Of a stretch of DNA of 64,000 nucleotides, positions 11,927-23,226 are shown piece after piece (position 1 is the stretch's first letter; each line of letters opens with the position of its first letter). Below the pieces are notes generated by a model. It was not told the DNA's origin. It saw only the letters and a program-made list of their open reading frames with translations, and ran no database searches. The position numbers and the translations under genes are program-made. This stretch comes from Reticulascus tulasneorum (lineage: Eukaryota > Ascomycota > Sordariomycetes > Glomerellales > Reticulascaceae): assembly GCA_001557505.1 (NCBI GenBank), contig LSAX01000002.1, forward strand, positions 992,001 to 1,056,000, written 5' to 3'.

Positions 11927-13112
11927 TTAGATGATGTCGCCGCCGCCGTATCCCCCAAAAGGACCTCTGTGACCTCCTGGACCTCCTGGACCTCCACGCG
12001 GCAAAGGCGGACCGCCAGGGCCAACCGGATCCCACCTAGCTCCGGGCGGTGCCTGCGGATCGAAGCCCTGAAGCTGACCGCCTTGCCCGCCGAATAGGGG
12101 ATCATCAAACGTAGGATGCATACCTCCCCCTCCACCCGGCATTCGCAAGCCCCCTCCACCAATGAACGAAGGCCTCAAAGGATCATGCGGACCCAGGCCG
12201 GGAGGATGTAGATCGTCGTGCCCGATATTATATGGTGATCGACCGGGCATGGCGAAGTGGCCCCCGCGGTGTGGTCTGTTTATCTCATACTCGTCTTCGA
12301 AGCCTGGCGGCGGGAAGTCTCCTGCCGGTACTGGCCGCGGTACAATCCCATCGCGGGGCAAGCCGTATGGATGGCCTGGCTGTGGTCTCTCGCCTGGAAA
12401 CTGCATGCCAGGCTCACGACCAGCCTGCGCACGCCCTTCCTGCTGGGCATTCTCCGCCGCGTCACGGTCATCAGGTGACTCCTCGTAGCCTTCTATTTGC
12501 ATCTTTGGGATGAGTTTCTGGATGATGTTCGTCTTAAACTGGTTGATCAAATCGCCGATCGCAGATTCCGATGCGAATGCCTTCTTCAGCTTCTCGGGCA
12601 GATCGGACCGGTCCTCTGTTCCATCCTCCTTCAAGGTGATTCGTAGCGGTAGTTTCGAGGAGTCGACAAAATCTCGCACGCTTATCTCGAATCTATGTAT
12701 CACCTCGTGCCCGACCGCGAGGCCGCGAATCTCGGCTTTGCTGCCCATTCGCGCGACGTTGATGATGTCTATCATGGAGGATTGCTTGTGGGCGTAGACG
12801 AAGCTGAGGGAACCAAAGCCGGCGTTCCAGCTTGGTGGGAGGCGGGGAGCATGCTGCTGGACTTCTTCCTCTAGGTCTTGTGTTAGCCATGGATGTGAGG
12901 GGAAAGAAGAGACAGTGAAGCGTACCTATTCGCTTTTCTTCGTCGAAGCCGAGGAGGCGGAACTTGAGGGCTGCCATGCAGGCATGGTTGAGAAGAGCGA
13001 GCAGCTCGTAAGAAGAACTAACGTCGGAGCCTGTGTCGCCTTTAGGGTGTGTTGGAATGGCATCCGCCATAAGTTGGAGGATTGCCTCCGTCTGCAGTGG
13101 GTTTGACATCAT
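11927..13112 (-). CDS. fub1: Proteasome regulator PI31/Fub1
   Basis: PI31-like 20S proteasome binding protein. Exon 1 is 13112-12926 and exon 2 is 12870-11927; the 55-nt intron (GTACGC, GGCTAACAC, TAG) joins FDEEKRI to EEEVQQHAPRLPPSWN. The product is about 376 residues. The N-terminal FP domain reads PLQTEAILQLMADAIPTHPK and SSSYELLALLNHACMAALKFRLLGF; it ends with LPEKLKKAF and IIQKLIPKM. From about residue 190 on it is Pro/Gly/Arg-rich and includes DPLRPSF, DDPLFGG, GARWDPVGPGGP and GGPGGPGG, the disordered tail that inserts into the proteasome core in this family. Two ATGs in tandem (13112, 13109) are both possible starts; an upstream in-frame TTG at 13127 is not credible. The tail's strong G/C repeats may slip in replication. 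Confidence 0.87.
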
Positions 13113-13334
13113 ATAGTAATAAGCCAATAGCTCTAAACAGTCGTAAGAATTGGTGTGTAGTGTAGATGACGCAAAAGCAGAAGTGTGAAAGTACGAGATC
13201 TGCTTAGAGTTTCCTCTAGCTAATAAACAAAAGAAAGTCGTCTCTTAAAAGTAAAGATGGCCTGGAATGAAAACCAATCGAAGGCGGGGAGCTCAGCCTA
13301 AGTCAACGTCATCTCAGGTTGCCTCCAGCCCTAA

Positions 13335-13353
13335 ATGTGGGGTCACCCCGCAT
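13335..13353. repeat. Inverted repeat (hairpin) at the edge of the AT-rich island
   Basis: Arms ATGTGGGGT and ACCCCGCAT around one base; eight of nine positions pair and the ninth is a T:G pair. It marks the left edge of the AT-rich segment. Confidence 0.45.
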
Positions 13354-13772
13354 GCCTATCAATATTAACATAAAGACCAGTAAACTCTATTATAAACATA
13401 ATCGGCCAAATGAATATCAAACTCAATAACCTCAACCATTATCCTAAGATCTCTCAAATAACATAAAGGTCTTTAATAATTCAAGTCAAATTTAGAAAAA
13501 AGACCTCTAAAGAAAAGACGGAAAAAAGCACCCTTCCCAGAATTGAACCGTGAAGCTCAACACAAAAAAATAAATTTTATATGTTTTATTATTTACTTTT
13601 ATTTACTCTATCTTTGGACTATGTACTTATTACTTGGACCTACCCCATCCCCCGCTCTGCTTTACGCCCTACATCACACCATTTGATTCCAGGTTGTGTG
13701 ACTTGTAGCGCGGCCCCTTCCTCTTTCGAGGATCCTGTAACGGTATTCTCAGGGCAATTTCTTTTCAGCTCA

Positions 13773-13795
13773 ATCCCCCCTTGGGAGGGGGGGAT
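13773..13795. repeat. Inverted repeat with C6/G6 arms
   Basis: Arms ATCCCCCC and GGGGGGAT with a seven-base loop. It is one of several hairpins within 650 bases. Confidence 0.5.
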
Positions 13796-13872
13796 CCTCG
13801 GTTGGTATCAGAACTTTGCAGGGTTATTCATTGAATACCGTTGTTTTTCTTCTGCGAACCGAGACTCTACCG

Positions 13873-13893
13873 GCCTCCCTGCGTCAGGGAGGC
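13873..13893. repeat. Perfect 9-bp hairpin
   Basis: Arms GCCTCCCTG and CAGGGAGGC with a three-base loop (CGT), with no mismatch. Confidence 0.55.
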
Positions 13894-13946
13894 TTAAGGT
13901 AGGGAGCTGTGTATGGTACATAATTCAGAGGTTTAGGTAAGGATTT

Positions 13947-13978
13947 GGCTGTGAATCAGCGGGTTTGCCCGCTGAGCC
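13947..13978. repeat. Perfect 7-bp hairpin with outer pairing
   Basis: Arms CAGCGGG and CCCGCTG around TTTG at 13957-13974; flanking GGCT and AGCC can pair outside a six-base bulge. Confidence 0.5.
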
Positions 13979-15511
13979 AATTCCCCTCATCATGTCACCT
14001 GGTGAAAATAAAGAGAACTATTCTTTCCCATAAGGGATTCCCATCAGGTTTGGCCTCATGTGACCGTGGCAGGTGCGTACTCAGGGAAAATACAGTAGAA
14101 ATTCTACAAAGACACACCAGTGCATGCACATCCTGCACGCAGGCTGCAGTCTTTTGCGTTCCCATCGTCTTCATATATCCAATAATCTTGGGCCTTCGTC
14201 CTATCGCCATATCATGCCCACTCCCTGGCTCCTCTTATCCGCCATCATGCAGCCGAGCTTCCGTCGGATTGGCATCCATTTCTGGTAAGCAGGGAAAAGA
14301 TCAGTGAGCTTGTACCCTGGTCAGCAATTCATCAGAGACTCTCCCATCCTGAATAGCTCCTCTACTGTGCTAACATGACGGAGATGCTTCCGCACCTGAC
14401 TGTCAAGCAGGTTGCATTCTCGACGAGTACGCCGACAGAGTTAATGGGAGTTTGGGCAAGTCAGAGAGTCATGATGACAACAATAAGTAATGCCGACCAA
14501 CATGAAGGAATGGGTCGCAAGCACACACCCACCGGACAGGCTTGGAGTTATGTCTTGAAGTCATATCTTAAGAAAGGCTACCGGTTGGAGCATGCGAAAC
14601 CGGTTACCGGTGCTCTAGCAGAATATGAACTTGAAGGGATGAGTAACTTGGCTTCAAACACATGGGGTCGCTCAGATACTTGTCTTTGCGCAAGTGTATA
14701 GCTTAAATGAAGGCATGCCATACAAACGTCCTTGTGCGGAACCAACACTGCTTCCACAATTGCAACCACTGGAGCGAGGAACAGGTTCCTAGAATCATGA
14801 GCGCAACCTCGCAACGTATCGAAAGGGTTCAATATACACAGCATCTTCACCCTATTCAATGAATTAGCAAGGAACTAGATAGCTACGCAAGGTGGCATTG
14901 CTCTAGTGAGCTATTGAAACCCCGTCTTGATACGTCTCAGTTTCTGACAGGGAAGGTTGGTAAACTCGAGCAAACACCTCGCACCACGCAACTCCCAGGT
15001 TGACCATCGACCACTGTATGGAGTACCCATGTTTTCTATAATAAGTGGCACAATGGGTAAACGCTTTACTTCGTGCTGGAAAGATGTTTGGCGATCAGTG
15101 CCCATATCTAGAAGATGCCACATCAGGAATACTGTCGCCGGGCGTCATAGCAATTAAGTAAAAGGCCGTTTGGATATTTTCCTGGAACTTCCACGTGGTT
15201 GCTCATCTTGCTAGGCCAGCAGAAGCCGCATACTCGTCGTTTATGAAGAGCAACGGTATGGTATAAGTGGCCTTGTCGATCTGCCCCATTTGTTATCTGA
15301 GCCGGACGTTTGCCAAATGCATAATATTCAACTATCGAATCGTGTCTACCCACGTGCTCAGGCGTAAGTGGGGTTTCCCTCTCGCGTCATCCCACGCGTC
15401 GACCATCTATCTTTGATTCCATCGCCCGCATCTCAAGCTTATCCGACGAGCCTAACAAATATCAGGCCCGCCTATTCTTCTAATCTTGACATAACTTCCC
15501 CCTGCAATCCA

Positions 15512-16379
15512 ATGTCAACCTCAAAACCATCCCCGCCGTCAAATTCCCCAATACCAATCCCCGTCCCCCATGCCCGCACCCTCCTCACAACCTTCACGCA
15601 CTTCCTGACCGCAACCCTGCACACCATCCTCTACCACCGCGCCCTCTACCCGCCGCAGACCTTCCTCTCCACCAAGGCATACAACCTCCCCGTCCACCAA
15701 TCCCGCCACCCCGCCGTCTGCGCCTGGATCAACGACGCCCTCTCCGCAGTCCAGACCCAGCTCGCCCAGGGCGCCGTCTCCAAGATCTGCGTCGTCATCC
15801 ACGGCCCCGCCCCCGCCTTGTCCGTCGTCGAGCGCTGGGTCTTTGATGTCTCGGCTTTTCCGGTGTGGGATCCCAGGAGCAAGGGGAAGGGGAAGGGGAG
15901 GGTGACGGAGGTGCTGGACAAGGATCGCAGGCTGGATGAGGAGGCGAGGGATCGGGAGGACGCCGATGAGAGCGTCAATTGGGTGGATGTGGACGAGGCG
16001 CTGCGTGGCGCGTTGCGGAGGGTGAGCTATGCTGCTGAGAAGAAGGGTGCTTTACCGGAGGGATGTACGTACACGCTCGCCGTGGAATTGCGAGATGAAG
16101 CACCTGCACCGATCGGCGTACGTTCTCCACATCCATTCTTACAAGCCCGCTACTGTCTGCTAACGCCGCCAGCACCCGCAACCATGGATCCCCTCCGAGC
16201 CCGTACTCCAGCCGCCGTCCAAAGGCGACCCCGCGCCGGCCGTCGCCAAGCCCAGCTCTACCACGACACCCCTGCGCGCCGTCGAAGCAGGACCTCTATT
16301 CTTCGAATGCTGGGTCGAAGAAGGCAAGAAAAAAGACGCAAACTCACAGGAGAAGAGCCAAGGATCAGCAGCCTCATAA
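15512..16379 (+). CDS. rev7: REV7/MAD2B, HORMA-domain subunit of DNA polymerase zeta
   Basis: HORMA-domain protein that binds REV3 and REV1 for translesion synthesis. Exon 1 is 15512-16117 and exon 2 is 16173-16379; the 55-nt intron (GTACGT, TGCTAACG, CAG) joins APIG to HPQPWIPSEP. Without splicing the frame runs on into unrelated sequence. The product is about 270 residues. It reads FTHFLTATLHTILYHRALYPPQTF, a motif of MAD2-like HORMA proteins, then HPAVCAWINDAL and VVERWVFDVSAFPV; the second exon ends with the safety-belt segment TPLRAVEAGPLFFECWVEEG. A charged insert (RSKGKGKGRVTEVLDKDRR) lies in the middle. No in-frame ATG occurs upstream of 15512, so the start is clear. Confidence 0.9.
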
Positions 16380-16578
16380 CGCAGGTTCTCTTCGATTCGA
16401 ATTTCCTACAAGTGACATATACCCGACCCTCGTGCTAAACATACAATTTCCCCATAAACCCCCTCGCCGGAATCATCAAGCCAGCCGGCGTCGTAAAAGC
16501 CCCATGTTGTACAAGTTCCAAGCCCCTAAATCCAAACTCCCCGTGTTCCCTTTCCCTACCCGCAAGTGAAAGCAGGCT

Positions 16579-19500
16579 CTAGGCATCCCCGCCCTTGAGC
16601 GCAGTCCTTAAACTGACCATTTCCCTCCGTAATCTCGCATTCTCCTTCTTCACCCTCGCCGTCTCGTCAGACTGCTCCTTCAGCTTCGCTACCAGCTCCT
16701 CCTTATCATCCCTCCCTTTACCCTTGAGGGCTTTGACAATCTTGCCCAGTTCGTTGTTGAACTTCTCGTAAAGGAGCTCGTTCTCTGCCGTGGCCTCTTT
16801 GTACAGCTGATCGATAGAACGGACCTTCGCCTCCGAAGCTTTGAGTGTAGAGTCCATGTCTCGTTGGATGGATTGTTGCCTGTCCGTCAGCTCTGCAATC
16901 ATGGTTGGAACGCGCTCCTCGAGAGATTTGACGGATTGTGTCAGTTTGCGAAGGTCGACTGTGTTGGTGCGAGAGTCGAGCCCAGCGTTCACCCGGGACA
17001 TTTCCTCGGCGATCTTGGAAAGTTCGGATTTAAGAGAAGCATCCACTTCATCGACGGCTTGCTTCTCCGTCTGCAGTCGCTCGCGAAGTTTCTGGGGAGA
17101 TTGCAGACGCAGCTTGCCCGTACCTGTAGCCTTGCTAGGACTACTTGTAGGCCGCGCAGGCGTATGGCCAGCATCCAGGGTTCGAGTTGGCTTCAAGGTG
17201 GGAATCTGGGAAGTCGATAGAGTTTTCGAATGGCCTTTTGCCGGACTCATACTGCCAGTAGATGCGGAAGGCTGGAACGGATCCGGCATGCCGAAGTTCT
17301 CCTTCTGAAATGGCGACCGCAGACTCTGTGAGGTCGGGCTTATCGGAATCCTAGACATCTGCTGCTTTGGCGACGAGTTGAACTTCTCGGAAGTCTGCTT
17401 GTTGATGCGCAGAGGCATCAAAGCCCGGTCTGCATCATCTATGGTAGCAGCAGCCATCAGACTGCGAAGGTCAGACAACGAGCTACGCCGCTTCCTCCTA
17501 GGCGTTTTCGCTGCCACAACTTCGTTATCTGGCTCGCCAATCGTTTCCAACCTCGATTCGAGTCGATGAGAGCTTGCAGGTCTCTGGATCTCGTCGAAGG
17601 CACCTGCCACTGGGGGCCTATCCCTGGAGCCGGGTCTCCTGAGCTTGTTGGGCCCTGGTGGCGGATAGCCCAAGTCGATGGATCTCGCTTTGTTGATTGA
17701 CGCCTTAGATAGACTAGAACTTACGGCATCGCCAGTCGCGGGATTGCGGCCGTGTTTGCTGAGGCTGCGCCATACAGACGGACGGTCCACATCGTTTTTG
17801 CTATTCTGTCGAAGTAGATTATCGAAGCCGAACTTGCGGCGCAAGGAAGACGTATTCGATGTCAATGAGCCGGTGTGCGACTTCGCGCTACGAGTAGTCG
17901 AGTTCATTGACTCATACGCCGAGCCACTGAAATGGACATTGGCCCCAAATCCAGCCTCCTCGAAGATCCTGTCGCAGTCCTCAACAAGTCTGTCCAGAAG
18001 GTTGATGTAGTTGAAAGCCGTCCCATCCGTGACGAGAAGCTCGGCAAAAGCAAGGGTCAACGCGCCTCTATCACCATCGTTCCCGCACCCGTCAAGGAGA
18101 TCGGCGAGCAGCTTGATGAGAGCCGTAAATGCTCGACGGTTCTGCGGGGCCATGTCTCCGAACATGTAGTTGACAAAATCTGCGAAATTTCCCGGAACCT
18201 GCTTGTTCGCCCGCTCCTGCAAGGTGTCGAGAGCTTGGATCGTCATTATCGCTCCCATCTGTTCGCGCCAGGCAATGCGGAGAAATTTCTCGAAAGCAAC
18301 GAAGATGATCTCGGCCCCCAGTTCTGTCGATGCCTCGAGATCAAATGGGCTCTCGATAAGCCGGTTGTACAGATCATTCACAGACAATTCATCCGCCGAT
18401 GATCTGTTGAGCAGCGTACGACCAATGATGCTTCCCTTACGTGACTGCAGACTAGCCATATAGCCGGTGAAGGTCTGTTCAAGACGTACAAGGGGGTTGA
18501 TTGGTTTGCCCTCGTCCATGGCGACTTTGCCCCTGAGAGACCCATACGCCGATGTTGCCTCGCTATTAGTCCTGGAGATCTGTGGCGGGAAAATGCCAGC
18601 CACGGGAGCACGGACATGCTTCGACTGTGGTTGGGACTGTGACTGCGGAGTACCGTGGTTTCCACTGCTCCAGAAGCTGGAGAGCATCTTGACAGGCGAT
18701 GACGCGAGGAACGATCGGGTTTTCTCGGCCCTGTTCGACAAGTTGAGTCCCTTTAAAACTTTGGTGTAGTACGACACCAATGCCGGTGTAAGTCGTAGAT
18801 TTGAAACATTGAACTGCGTGCTAAGCAGTTGAATAACTAATACTTGTCAGCTCTAAAGTCCCGGGATTAAAACAACAGCGGGCAGGTCATACTTCTCCGA
18901 GAAAGAGTGGGCAGGAAGTCCTCCAATGCGACATCGTCAACAAACTGCTTTCCAGCCAGCCCAACAGTAAGCATGTTGACCCGTTTCAGGTCGCCACACT
19001 TGACATTGACCGTGATCTCGACCCCATAATGTCCTACGGGCGCACCTTTCGTGCCCTTCTCGTGGTCAACAACGATGCGGATGGGAGCAGGCTCTCTCCT
19101 GCCCTCGATTAACTGCTCCGCGCCTTCCTGAAAAACGGCAGCGAACAGGCCAATATTATTATCCGACATCCTCACCGATCGAAGAGTCCAGCAGGGGTCT
19201 TCGCGTTCAGCTTCTGCAAATCGTCCTTCGACGCGAGCTTTGACAATGTCCTCGGCCCATCGGGCGGCCTTGGCCTCGAAGGCCTCTTGTAGGAGGAAGC
19301 AGCGGGAGGTGACAGCCGTGCCGGTAACCCACTCACCCGCGTGCGCGCCCTTCATATCTTGCGTGGAAGTCATCCAGATCAGTTTGCCATCCGAAGACTC
19401 GGTGAAGCGCACATCCGCGAGGGCGTGCCATCCGGTGAAAGCAAGCTCGTAGGAGGCAGGCCCACCAGCAGCATTCGTCATTGACACAAGAAGGCCCGCA

Positions 19501-21155
19501 GCGGATGGCTTGTCGATCTCGCGCAGCAGATCTCTCCCAGTGAGAGTAGTCGCTCCCATCTTCTTCAAAATAACAATGCAGTCAGCAAAGAGGAGAAAGA
19601 TGCCGGACCGCTCCGCCATCATATCAGAGCTGAGCGGTTGGAACGGTGAGGGCACTTCCACAAAGTCAGCGGCGAAGATCAGTCTGCCATAAGGCTCGAG
19701 GTCTTGCGGCCAGCTTTCCACCATGTTCCGCATGCGGTTGGTGATGTGCGGCTTGTCAGGAAGCGGTTCATCCATGGAGCAGATATTGGTGATGATGTCT
19801 CTGGCCTTTAGCATCGGCTGCAGGGCAGGATGCGTAATCGGCAAGCAGCCCACAATCTGGTCAATGAGCAGGCTGTAGCGAGGAAGCCTCTGCACGGGCT
19901 CAATGAGTGTCGACCGAATCATTTGCTCGCCGGTTTGGGTGACTCGTTGCCTGAAGCTCGACTGCTGGTCCAGGAACGAATTGAGGAGCAGCGGGAAGTG
20001 TTGGCTGGCTCGAATGTAATCCTGATAGCAGTCGGTGAACTTGGGAAACCACTCCAAGAAGACCTTCGCAATGGCCAGCGTACCACTCGGGTCTTTCGCC
20101 CGGGCAGAGCCGCCGAGCTTGGAGCCGGTAAGGGCAACCGTCGGCGTCTCCATATCCTTCATGGCCTCGTCCTCCGTCTCATCCATAATCTTCCGAAGCT
20201 CCTCCATGAACGCCGTATTAATCTGCAATATCCTGTCCGCAGACTTGGGGAACAACCTCTCCAGTTCCTCCTCGGAGGGGCTCAAGCTGCCCGGCTGTCT
20301 GTGTCTGGCGTTCTGCCTGAATTCGTCTGCGATATGCTTGACAAGATCGTTCAGTTTCAGGACATATCTCTCCTCCGTATCCACCAGCTCGCCCAACTTC
20401 ATCCTCAAATCGTATTTCTGATCCTTCGTGAACGACTTGCTCCTGTTCAGCGAGCTTGGTTTCGACGGGGCCCTCCGTAGTCTTGTAGTTGGCAGGAAGA
20501 CGGGCTCGCCGAGCAATTTGACCAACGGCGTATATCCTCCATATTGTCGCAGAGTCGGGTCGAGAATATCGTCCTCGTCCTCGGGCACCTCTTCCAGATC
20601 TGCCGCCTGCAACGGCACAATGGCTCCCGGGGGCAGCACGAAATCGATATCCACGTTGCTCAAATGCTGCGTCTGCAATGCGCTGTGCAAAATTTGAACT
20701 ACATCCGCCGTATTCTCGCTCTTAACCATGCTCTTCGCCAAATCCGCCGCATGGTGCTCCCCAAATAGCGCCGGTGCCGATCCGGGCCGCCGTCCCCTCG
20801 TCGTGGGATACTGGTTCTTCAGATGATTCTTGACGACCTCGGGCAGCTCGGAAAAGTACTTGAACAGGCCGAAGGCGAGAGCGCGGTAGATCTCATCGCC
20901 CTGGAATTCTCGTGGAAGGTGATTGACGACGCCGTAGAATGGCGAGTTGGGCGAGATGGTCAGCCTCGGGAAGCATTGGAAGCCGGCTGGTGAGTAAACG
21001 TGTATCTGGACGCGGGAGCTATTGAGCGTGTAGTTCGCCGTCGTCGATGCGCCATGGAAGATGAGCACGGGCAGGTGGCCGAGGAGTGGATCGGTGGAAT
21101 GGTAGAGAGTGACATGCTCCGGAGACAGAGCCAGCTCCTCCGTGACACGAACCAT
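16579..21155 (-). CDS. bud3: BUD3-like Rho guanine nucleotide exchange factor
   Basis: A single large gene: exon 1 21155-18893, exon 2 18836-16579, with a 56-nt intron (GTATGA to ATTAG) that gives LPTLSRRIIQLLSTQFNVSNLRLTPALVSYY. The two long frames would otherwise look like separate genes. The product is about 1506 residues. Residues about 250-460 are a DH (RhoGEF) domain: LRMKLGELVDTEERYVLKL and EPVQRLPRYSLLIDQIVG. A PH-like region follows to about 620. The C-terminal half has a conserved helical region (TALIKLLADLLDGCGNDGDR), a Ser/Pro/Arg-rich linker (PVKMLSSFW, SPTSQSLRSPF) and a terminal coiled coil. In moulds, BUD3-type GEFs act on Rho4 at septa; that role and the symbol are inferred from the N-terminal resemblance (TLYHSTDPLLGHLPVLIFHG). 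The RhoGEF call is firm. Confidence 0.85.
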
Positions 21156-22232
21156 GATGGCGGTGGTGTGGTCTCTTCAACGGGCCTCTGGCTGGTGCAT
21201 TGCTCTCGGGGGACGGTGGTGGGGGAAACGATTCGACCAGAGGCAAAACAAGAAATAGAAGGAAAAAAAGCAAGAGGATTTCGCAGTCAACAGCGAAGGA
21301 GAAGGACAGAGTTGAATGGTGGGCGAGCAGAATTGCCTTCTCAAGTAAACATCCAACCTTCACTAGCGCGTCGCTGGTCGGAAAGCTGCAGCAAAATGTC
21401 GTGCGTGCAGGCGTGGTCCTGGCTTTTGTTGTGATAAGGGGAGAGGGGTTCCGGATGCGTGTGATGTCGTGTTTGCCAGTGCGCTGCAGCAAAGACCCCT
21501 GGGCGCCGCTCTCTGTGTATATATCTTTCCTCCCGAAAGCACACCAACCGAGAGGATTGCAATATCACAGTCGCAATTGAAAATATAAAAAGAAGCTGTA
21601 CTATGTCCGAAACCACAAGCGAGAGGGAGATGGGGGAGGTTTCGGATCGTCCCTCTCTAACACTCGCAATTGGGCTGGGGAATTAATTCAACTATCGACC
21701 GGGTGTCCAGCTAACGGTCCAGGGAGGTCTTTCGGAAAATTTAGCTCGTGTCTGGGCCCTGTCTGCCTCTCTCTCTCTCTCTCGCTCTCGCTGTCTGTCT
21801 GGTCTGGGTATTAGGAGAGAAAAAAAAAACACGCGCGTGTGTGCCCGTCCCACCGAGATTTCGACGCGTCTCTCCCATGGGTTCTGTCCCAAGCCTGCCC
21901 CACTAAGCGAACCCCCCACTGTAAACACACTAAAAGGCGGGAACACCAACCCCTGACAAGCCCACGAGCCCCATGAGGCCCCATTCTGCCCCTCCTTCCG
22001 CATCAGGACATGCTTCAGCCTGTTTCCCCGCACCAATTGGATGACGGGCAGCTGTCCGGCCGCTGATCATGACCTTTCTGCCAGAAACAGCTTGCGGTCA
22101 GACCTTTGCAACCTGGTAACTTGTTTAAATCCCGTCCTGCCCAGGCCTGTGCCGCTCCCTCACTCATCAACTCAGCTACATATCCCATATCCATCCTGTC
22201 CACGCTTGCATTTTGAATATACGGCCGACAAG
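21156..22232. other. Divergent upstream region of the BUD3-like and DCC1 genes
   Basis: About 1.08 kb with a CT microsatellite at 21766-21801, poly-A tracts and pyrimidine-rich leader sequence. No gene is seen. Confidence 0.55.
21766..21801 (+). repeat. CT-rich microsatellite
   Basis: A run of CT dinucleotides grading into CTCG and CTGT units. It lies in the leader or promoter side of the BUD3-like gene, where it reads as GA on the coding strand. Confidence 0.8.
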
Positions 22233-22706
22233 ATGTCGAGCCAGGATAACGCCGGCATTCCCTTGGGACACGCGCCGGACGGGAGGGGCTACAGGCTGAT
22301 GGAGCTCCCAACAGAGCTCGAGCATCTTCTCCTTGCTGAGGATGCGCCGCGGTATGTCATCCGCCGCCACCCGCCGACTGCCCTGCTCCGAGATGACTAG
22401 TTCCTGGATCTAATGCTGTCTCCCAGTCTCACGCTCGAGTCCTCGCCAACCAACGCCGTCCTGAAGACACCAGAGTGGACCTACACTCTCCGACAGAAGA
22501 ACACCTCTAATGCCCTGATCATAATCTCACCCTCCTCCCAGTCTGACTCCTCATCCGATATGCCTACAATTGGGCTCGCCGCCATCGCCACACTCCATGA
22601 AACCATCGAGCTCGTGCGACAGACCGAACCTCCTCCCAAGGGTACATCGTTGAGGAACACTGGCAGTCAGGGCAAGTGGCACGAAAGATTCGGTTCGGGT
22701 AGGTAG
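22233..22706 (+). CDS. dcc1: Short DCC1-like sister-chromatid cohesion protein
   Basis: Dcc1 joins Ctf8 and Ctf18 in the alternative RFC clamp loader that aids cohesion. Exon 1 is 22233-22351 and exon 2 is 22427-22706; the intron (GTATGT, TCTAATG, CAG) joins LLAEDAPR to LTLESSPTNAVLKTPEW. The 132-residue product matches the N-terminal Dcc1 pattern: RGYRLMELPTELEHLL, then an SSPTNAVLKT segment, then YTLRQKNTSNALIIISP, the Q-K/R-x-S-N motif. It ends GKWHERFGSGR. Yeast and human Dcc1 are about 380-390 residues, with winged-helix domains that bind DNA and Pol epsilon; I see no more coding sequence downstream before the oppositely oriented next gene. It may therefore be a genuinely short form. Confidence 0.68.
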
Positions 22707-23226
22707 CCAACGGGAAGATCGAGGAACGAGCCATACATGGCCATGACTATTGCAGAAACCCCTTTTTAAAAAGAGACATTAGGAGAGGCCTCGTGGGATA
22801 CAAAGTCATCATCATGATAATATACGTAGGTACTGTTCAGAAGCTGAACTAGCTGCATTAATGGAGATTAATGGAGGCTCGCATCCTCGGCTGAATAACC
22901 TCCCATGCTCCCTTGCTCAGATGAAAATCAAAATACGCATATTGCTCATGTTTCAACGCCAGCTGCTATGCCTTTTGCCTCAATGTCCATGTCCATCCCG
23001 TTCGTCGAATGCAAAGCTCAAAATGCACATATGCACAAATGCAACCGTAGCCCTAACGCAATGACCTCTCTTCCTTCCCGTTGTCCATGATAGCATCGCG
23101 TTCAAAGCAGATAAAACCCACGGGCTCGGGTCGGCAGAGCCACTGATAAGGCATAGAAAAGATGGGCTCGTCCATTGGGTATCAGATAAGGGCCGAAAAC
23201 CTGAAAAAGAAAAAGAAAAAGAGAAA
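22707..23226. other. Convergent 3' region between DCC1 and the RBR ligase gene
   Basis: 520 bases of 3' flanking sequence. A GAAAAA repeat occupies 23203-23223, directly next to the ligase stop codon. No gene is seen. Confidence 0.55.
23203..23223 (+). repeat. (GAAAAA)n short tandem repeat
   Basis: Three to four units of GAAAAA ending four bases before the ligase stop codon. On the transcript it is a T-rich tract right after the stop. Confidence 0.8.

Larger units (their letters stand above)
13113..15511. other. Gene-free region with AT-rich island and hairpin cluster
   Basis: About 2.4 kb between the divergent PI31 and REV7 genes. At 13361-13660 the base composition drops sharply: two 60-base lines that I counted are 72 and 83 percent A+T, against a roughly balanced genome around it. 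Just before and after this lie several near-perfect hairpins (separate entries). The rest, 14000-15500, has short open frames (the longest about 108 codons at 14375-14701) that match no family known to me. This could be a decayed insertion (transposon or mitochondrial DNA). I cannot name it. Confidence 0.5.

Noticed and set aside
13535..13555. tRNA-like B box (GGTTCAATTC on the minus strand) followed by a T run
   Set aside because: No matching A box, T stem arms do not pair and no cloverleaf can be drawn; probably chance in AT-rich DNA.
14375..14701. Possible small gene of 108 codons
   Set aside because: No family resemblance, no splice partners and no conserved neighbour; length is within chance.
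16579..18780. A separate gene downstream of the RhoGEF
   Set aside because: It has no sensible start, and a 56-base intron joins it in frame to the RhoGEF exon.
19830..20480. Open frame of 216 codons on the + strand
   Set aside because: It is antisense to the DH domain of the BUD3-like gene, has no family resemblance, and the minus-strand product is strongly conserved.
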